Assembly: GCA_018824795.1 (NCBI GenBank)
Contig: JAHJFL010000039.1
Location: forward strand, 1-18,061
DNA length: 18,061 nucleotides
Origin: a bacterium
GTDB taxonomy: Bacteria; Campylobacterota; Campylobacteria; Campylobacterales; Sulfurimonadaceae
Reading direction: 5' to 3'
A program made the position numbers and the translations under genes. Shown here in pieces: positions 14,923-18,061 of the stretch. The first letter of the stretch is position 1, and each line of letters starts with the position of its first letter. Below the pieces are notes generated by a model. It ran no database searches and had not been told where the DNA came from. It worked only from the letters and a program-made list of their open reading frames with translations.

Positions 14923-15347
14923 TGAAAAATATTAATTTAATCTCTTCAGCATTGGTAATGTGTGCAGTTTTTGCACTCAATGCTTTTGCTTCTGAATTAA
15001 CTCCTATTGAGAAATCAGGTTTTTTAACAACAAGCGGATGTGCTGCTCAAGGCGCATTCAGAGATTGTTATTTAGAAAATTATTCATGTGGAAGTGATGG
15101 TTGTTTTGAAACAGCTGTAGCTGGAGAAGCTGCAAAAGATGTACAGGTTGTATTATTCTCACATAACGATGGGATTACTTACAAGCTTGATCTTAAGGCA
15201 GTAAATCTGTCTAATGTTGACAAAAGTATTAATCGCAATGAGGTAACTGTAATAGGTAATTACAATGCGGATACAAATACTATTTCTGCAACAGAAATAA
15301 AACCACCACCACCACCAACAAAGTCGTTCTTCAAAGGTTGTCTATAA
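14922..15347 (+). CDS. Small secreted Cys-rich protein with proline-tract tail ending Gly-Cys-Leu
   Basis: No family is recognised. The 141-residue protein has a Sec signal peptide (cut near AFA-SE, about residue 24). Four Cys cluster early in the mature part (C40, C49, C56, C61, within 'GCAAQGAFRDCYLENYSCGS'), then a beta-rich middle ('VQVVLFSHNDGITYKLDL', 'NEVTVIGNYN'), then five prolines (128-132) and a short tail 'TKSFFKGCL' with C140 next to the end. The pairing of a flexible Pro-rich arm with a near-terminal Cys recalls the SoxY carrier tail, although the motif is not the same. The four inner Cys may form disulfides or bind metal. It overlaps the gamma gene by one base, so it is probably made in proportion to the enzyme. 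A carrier or accessory subunit is inferred. Confidence 0.75.
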   Translation: MKNINLISSALVMCAVFALNAFASELTPIEKSGFLTTSGCAAQGAFRDCYLENYSCGSDGCFETAVAGEAAKDVQVVLFSHNDGITYKLDLKAVNLSNVDKSINRNEVTVIGNYNADTNTISATEIKPPPPPTKSFFKGCL

Positions 15348-15371
15348 TCTTAAAGCCTTATGGCTTTAAGA
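15348..15371 (+). terminator. Strong hairpin after the Cys-tail gene
   Basis: TCTTAAAGCC, loop TTAT, GGCTTTAAGA is a perfect ten-pair stem beginning at the base after the stop codon. The U-rich stretch (GTGTTTTTCTT) comes only about 12 bases after the stem, so it may be a partial terminator or an RNA end that protects the upstream operon mRNA, letting the chaperone genes be expressed at a lower level. Confidence 0.6.
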
Positions 15372-15427
15372 GACAATCTAGGTGTTTTTCTTATAACTTC
15401 TTCTAAGTGCTTCTAAATAAGTGAAAT

Positions 15428-15459
15428 TATGATAAAAACTCCTATCAATCCTATATAAA
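15428..15459 (+). promoter_or_regulatory. Candidate promoter elements for the torD-like/ferredoxin pair
   Basis: TATGAT (15428-15433) and TATAAA (15454-15459) precede ATG 15475. If the first is the -10, transcription starts near 15440. No clear -35 is visible, and the ribosome-binding site (GGA at 15463-15465) is weak, consistent with low expression of chaperone genes. Confidence 0.35.
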
Positions 15460-15474
15460 ACTGGAATATTATTT

Positions 15475-16050
15475 ATGAACAAAGAGTACAGACTCTATAT
15501 TTACGCATTTTTATCGAGAACTATGACAAGTACAGTCGATAAAAGATTTATTAAAGATTTAAGAGAAAATAAAGATTTATTGGAAATTTTAGGTGAAGAA
15601 ACTACAAACTATTTTAATGAAAATAGTGATGAATTTCTTTTAGATGCGCTTAATGAAGACTTCTCTTCTATGTTTGTAATTAATACTCAAGCCGTTGAAT
15701 CTTTTGTACTTGATGCTAAAAATGAGACATTAGTAGGACTTCAAAATCCTGTTATGAACTTTTATTACTCACATGGCTTTGAGCTTAATATGGATCAAAC
15801 AGAGTTAATGGCTCCAGATCATCTATCAATAGAACTTGCATTTATGCAAACATTAATTTTCAGAGATGAAAAGAAGCCACAGTTAGAGTTTTTACAAGAA
15901 CATCTTATGAAATGGGTTGTGCCCTACATGATTGGCATGAAGAGTATGTCGTTGACTCCTTTTTACAAAGATTTGTGTGATTTTATAGTTGAATTTATTG
16001 TGGCAGATTTTGAGTATTGTTCTTCACTAGTAGAGAGTGCTCATGAGTAA
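15475..16050 (+). CDS. TorD/DmsD-family molybdoenzyme maturation chaperone
   Basis: TorD-family proteins bind the Tat signal and apo form of a dedicated Mo enzyme in the cytoplasm, holding it until cofactor insertion. The 191-residue, all-helical protein has the family signature 'APDHLSIELAFM' (about 113-124), preceded by 'NPVMNFYYSHG' and the acidic helix 'LNEDFSSMF'. No signal or membrane segment is present. Its position directly after the only Mo enzyme in the window makes the alpha subunit at 9689 the likely client. It overlaps the following ferredoxin by eight bases. The ribosome-binding site is weak. Family call is good; client is inferred. Confidence 0.88.
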   Translation: MNKEYRLYIYAFLSRTMTSTVDKRFIKDLRENKDLLEILGEETTNYFNENSDEFLLDALNEDFSSMFVINTQAVESFVLDAKNETLVGLQNPVMNFYYSHGFELNMDQTELMAPDHLSIELAFMQTLIFRDEKKPQLEFLQEHLMKWVVPYMIGMKSMSLTPFYKDLCDFIVEFIVADFEYCSSLVESAHE

Positions 16051-17128
16051 TATAAATTTTATTCAAAAATCTGAACTTTTTACCTATAGCGGAACAAATT
16101 GTATAAGAAATGATTATTATCATAATGATTGTCAACTATGTGTCGAAATCTGTCCTGAAAATGCTTTTCATATTGTAAGAAATAAGATGACACTTTTTTC
16201 AAATGAGTGTATAGAATGTGCTGCTTGTATAGGAAGTTGTCCGACTGAAGCACTTAGCATTATTAGTTTTGATCCAAATGCTTATACTGCAAGTTTTAAA
16301 GAGAATGAAGAGAAGCTTCTTTCATGTAAAAAAACTACGAGTTGTTTAGGAGCTTTTGATGCACACCATTACAGTGCTATGGCCCTTCAAAGTGCTGAAG
16401 GACCTCTTTGTGATTTGTCACACTGTGCTGATTGTGCTCTCAATAAAGACAAAAAGGTAGAAGAATTTATAAGATTTGAGATAGATAAAGCAAATAATTT
16501 TTTACAGGCATGCGGAGTTGAAAATTCTCTTTCGATTAGAGAAGAAAAACCGGAAGAAAATGCAAAACGTATGCTCTTTAAATCAGCTTTTGCAAAAGTG
16601 AAAAATGCAGCTACTGAAAGTGAAGTAAAAGCTCTCTCTATGACTCAGGCCTACCAGAAAAATAATCCTGGAGTTGTTCCATTGAAGTTTTTGCAGTTTA
16701 AAAATGCAATAAAAGAGAATATATCAAAAATTTCAAAAACAACACATAATACAGGTTTTGGTCTCTTTACAAAGAAAGAAATTTCCTTTACTGAGTGTAC
16801 AAATTGTGGAGATTGCAGTCAGTTTTGTCCAACAGGCGCATTGATTACTACAAGCAATAAGCAGGGGATTAACTTTAATGTAGGAAACTGTATATCTTGC
16901 GGTATATGTAACGACATTTGTAAAACAGATGCTATTAAAGATATTGATGCTATTGATTTAGTTGATTTTGCTTATGACCGCGGTGTTGAGTTAGTTTATT
17001 ATGAGATGGTTATGTGTCATGAATGCAGATGCCCTTATCCATATCGCGGAGGAGACCCGATCTGTCATAGATGTGCAGATTTTAAAGTTGACTTTAGTCA
17101 TGTGTTTACAATGGAAAAAGACCTTTAA
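16043..17128 (+). CDS. Cytoplasmic polyferredoxin with at least four [4Fe-4S] motifs and a C-terminal Cys knuckle
   Basis: The 361-residue protein has no signal peptide. Cys groups are C20/C30/C33/C37; C56/C59/C62/C66; C252/C255/C258/C262; and C283/C286/C289/C293, the last three being classic CxxCxxCxxxC ferredoxin motifs. A middle set (C95, C101, C123, C128, C131) and a C-terminal set (C325, C328, C330, C341, C344; 'CHECRC' then 'CHRC') may hold further clusters or zinc. ATG 16043 is preferred over GTG 16037 because GAGAG (16033-16037) lies five bases before it. It overlaps torD by eight bases, so the pair is coupled. By analogy with NapF beside NapA, it may serve Mo-enzyme maturation in the cytoplasm rather than respiration; this is inference. 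Confidence 0.85.
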   Translation: MSNINFIQKSELFTYSGTNCIRNDYYHNDCQLCVEICPENAFHIVRNKMTLFSNECIECAACIGSCPTEALSIISFDPNAYTASFKENEEKLLSCKKTTSCLGAFDAHHYSAMALQSAEGPLCDLSHCADCALNKDKKVEEFIRFEIDKANNFLQACGVENSLSIREEKPEENAKRMLFKSAFAKVKNAATESEVKALSMTQAYQKNNPGVVPLKFLQFKNAIKENISKISKTTHNTGFGLFTKKEISFTECTNCGDCSQFCPTGALITTSNKQGINFNVGNCISCGICNDICKTDAIKDIDAIDLVDFAYDRGVELVYYEMVMCHECRCPYPYRGGDPICHRCADFKVDFSHVFTMEKDL

Positions 17129-17138
17129 GATGCAAACG

Positions 17139-17176
17139 CAGCAAAACAATACAAAGTTTTTGTTATTGTATTGCTG
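17139..17176. terminator. Bidirectional terminator hairpin between convergent genes
   Basis: CAGCAAAACAATA pairs with TATTGTATTGCTG, a 13-bp stem with one mismatch and a 12-nt loop. It lies 11 bases after the ferredoxin stop and 15 bases beyond the end of the opposing gene. On the + strand it is followed within a few bases by CTTCTTTTT. It can serve both genes. Confidence 0.65.
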
Positions 17177-17191
17177 AACTTCTTTTTAAAA

Positions 17192-18061
17192 TTACTTCTC
17201 TTTTTTATCCATAGCATCTTTGGCTGATTTTATAGCACTGCTTAGCGCTGTTTTAGCTACGCTAAAAGCTTGTTTTCCCATTCGCTTAGCCTCTTGAGCC
17301 TTTTGAGAGTTTAAAGCAGAGTCCGCACTCTTCACTGCTTTTTTAGCAAAGCTGGAGAATTTATCTTTCATGACATCTGCTGTCTCTTTTGAGAGATGTA
17401 CTAATTCATCTAAGTCATAGCGCATATTCTTATTTGTTTCAATTAAAATTGTTCTGCTGTTTTGAGAATATTGTGACGCCTGAGTTATGATTACTTGTGA
17501 GAAGAGAGTATCTGTTTGGTTTAAATCTTCTATAATAGTGTCATAATCTTCTATGAGAATATGCTTCGCTTCCACAGGCATAAACGCAAGTCTCTTTTTA
17601 AATCTGTCAATGGCTTTAAAAAGACCGCTTCTCATACCTCTCAGCGTTGCGGGGAGTATTTCATCCGCTCTATTTGGAGTCGCCTCAGCAACTTCTATTG
17701 CAGACTGAAGAATGGTAGATAGTATTTTTCTAATTCTTATAGTGTTGAGAGAACCCTCTTTAATGGCTTCAAAAGTTATATCTTTGATAACTTCTTGGAT
17801 AGTCTCTTTTATATCACCATCCTTCTCTTTCTCAAGCGCACTGATAACTGCTGACTCAACAAGTTCACTTAAAAAATCGAAAAGATCAATAGATTGGAGT
17901 TTAATTTGATGGAGTTTTAGTAAAGCTTCGTCCTGATTAACAAGCTTGGCTTCTATTGCATTAAAAACACTGTACTTAGACTCTTGTAGCTCTTCTGATT
18001 TTTTTTCTAATTTTCTTTCCAGTTGCTCTTTTTGTGCTAAAAGCACTTCAAGTTCATCATG
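17192..18061 (-). CDS. Helical coiled-coil protein of unknown function (5' end outside window)
   Basis: I do not recognise a characterised family. The frame is open from the window edge; a GTG at 18046 gives 284 residues, but the codons upstream of it (HDELE...) continue the same heptad-like helix, so the true start is probably beyond 18061. The visible part starts with a charged coiled coil ('QKEQLERKLEKKSEELQ'), then a long helical middle with 'DIKETIQEVIKDITFEAIKEGSLNTIRI' type helices and 'LRGMRSGLFKAIDRFKK', and ends in a Lys/Ala-rich tail ('AKTALSSAIKSAKDAMDKKEK') that looks like phasin- or apolipoprotein-type amphipathic helices. There is no Cys, signal peptide or membrane segment. It converges on the ferredoxin gene and has no clear link to it. 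Confidence 0.7.
   Translation of the reverse strand, partial: HDELEVLLAQKEQLERKLEKKSEELQESKYSVFNAIEAKLVNQDEALLKLHQIKLQSIDLFDFLSELVESAVISALEKEKDGDIKETIQEVIKDITFEAIKEGSLNTIRIRKILSTILQSAIEVAEATPNRADEILPATLRGMRSGLFKAIDRFKKRLAFMPVEAKHILIEDYDTIIEDLNQTDTLFSQVIITQASQYSQNSRTILIETNKNMRYDLDELVHLSKETADVMKDKFSSFAKKAVKSADSALNSQKAQEAKRMGKQAFSVAKTALSSAIKSAKDAMDKKEK

Noticed and set aside
8530..15347. Perchlorate/chlorate reductase operon
   Set aside because: The alpha-beta-gamma-TorD layout would fit, but no chlorite dismutase is present in the window, and the rhodanese and Cys-tail genes are not part of those operons.
8530..15347. Polysulfide/thiosulfate reductase (PsrABC/PhsABC)
   Set aside because: Those have a Cys-ligated Mo subunit and an NrfD-type membrane subunit; here the FS0 pattern is His-x3-Cys, an Asp ligand is likely, and no membrane subunit is present.
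1..18061. CRISPR array, insertion sequence, integrase or tRNA
   Set aside because: No direct-repeat array, transposase, terminal inverted repeats or tRNA-like cloverleaf was found on either strand.

Overview
The window is AT-rich and tightly packed, with short intergenic gaps and many 1-8 nt overlaps between neighbouring genes. Gene content and order point to a sulfur-oxidising Campylobacterota (Epsilonproteobacteria) genome, most likely Sulfurimonas or a close relative. The evidence is the rnhA-rnc-aroC string, also known from Campylobacter, Campylobacterota-type promoters with a good -10 and little -35, and the style of the periplasmic redox genes. The taxon is inferred; no rRNA gene lies here.

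Layout. 1-1248: C-terminal part of an AsmA-like DUF748 envelope protein (+). 1294-2358: YeiH-family membrane protein (+). 2419-6096: a tight + strand operon of a 155-aa unknown, a membrane-anchored TPR/zinc-ribbon protein resembling LapB/YciM, rnhA, rnc and aroC, with every junction overlapping or nearly so. 6194-8200: a - strand operon transcribed as LRV-repeat protein, 123-aa unknown, then Mrp. 8201-8529: a 329-bp AT-rich divergent control region. 8530-15347: a + strand operon of exported proteins: tandem rhodanese, Tat-exported Mo-bisPGD catalytic subunit, four-cluster Fe-S subunit, a heme-b domain fused to cytochrome c, and a small Cys-rich protein with a proline-tract tail ending in Gly-Cys-Leu. 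15475-17128: a TorD-family chaperone and a cytoplasmic polyferredoxin, behind a hairpin and their own probable promoter. 17192-18061: a - strand helical protein that runs off the window.

The part most worth attention is 8530-17128. The alpha, beta and gamma subunits have the architecture of type II DMSO-reductase-family enzymes (NarGH, ethylbenzene, DMS, selenate and chlorate enzymes). There is no membrane anchor subunit, so the complex should be soluble in the periplasm. Its inferred electron path is Mo, Fe-S chain, heme b, then heme c, all within the complex. Three things are unusual. The gamma subunit carries its own cytochrome c domain. The first gene is a secreted rhodanese whose active loop has one extra residue (Cys-x5-Arg). 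The operon also encodes a small secreted protein with a near-terminal Cys on a proline-rich arm, which suggests a covalent sulfur carrier in the manner of SoxY. A periplasmic enzyme acting on sulfane sulfur or another sulfur compound is a reasonable hypothesis, but the substrate cannot be read from the sequence.

Other observations include an Mrp protein with no cysteine at all, an Asn at the RNase III position that is Asp114 in E. coli, and a terminator-like structure in the leader of the Mo-enzyme operon.
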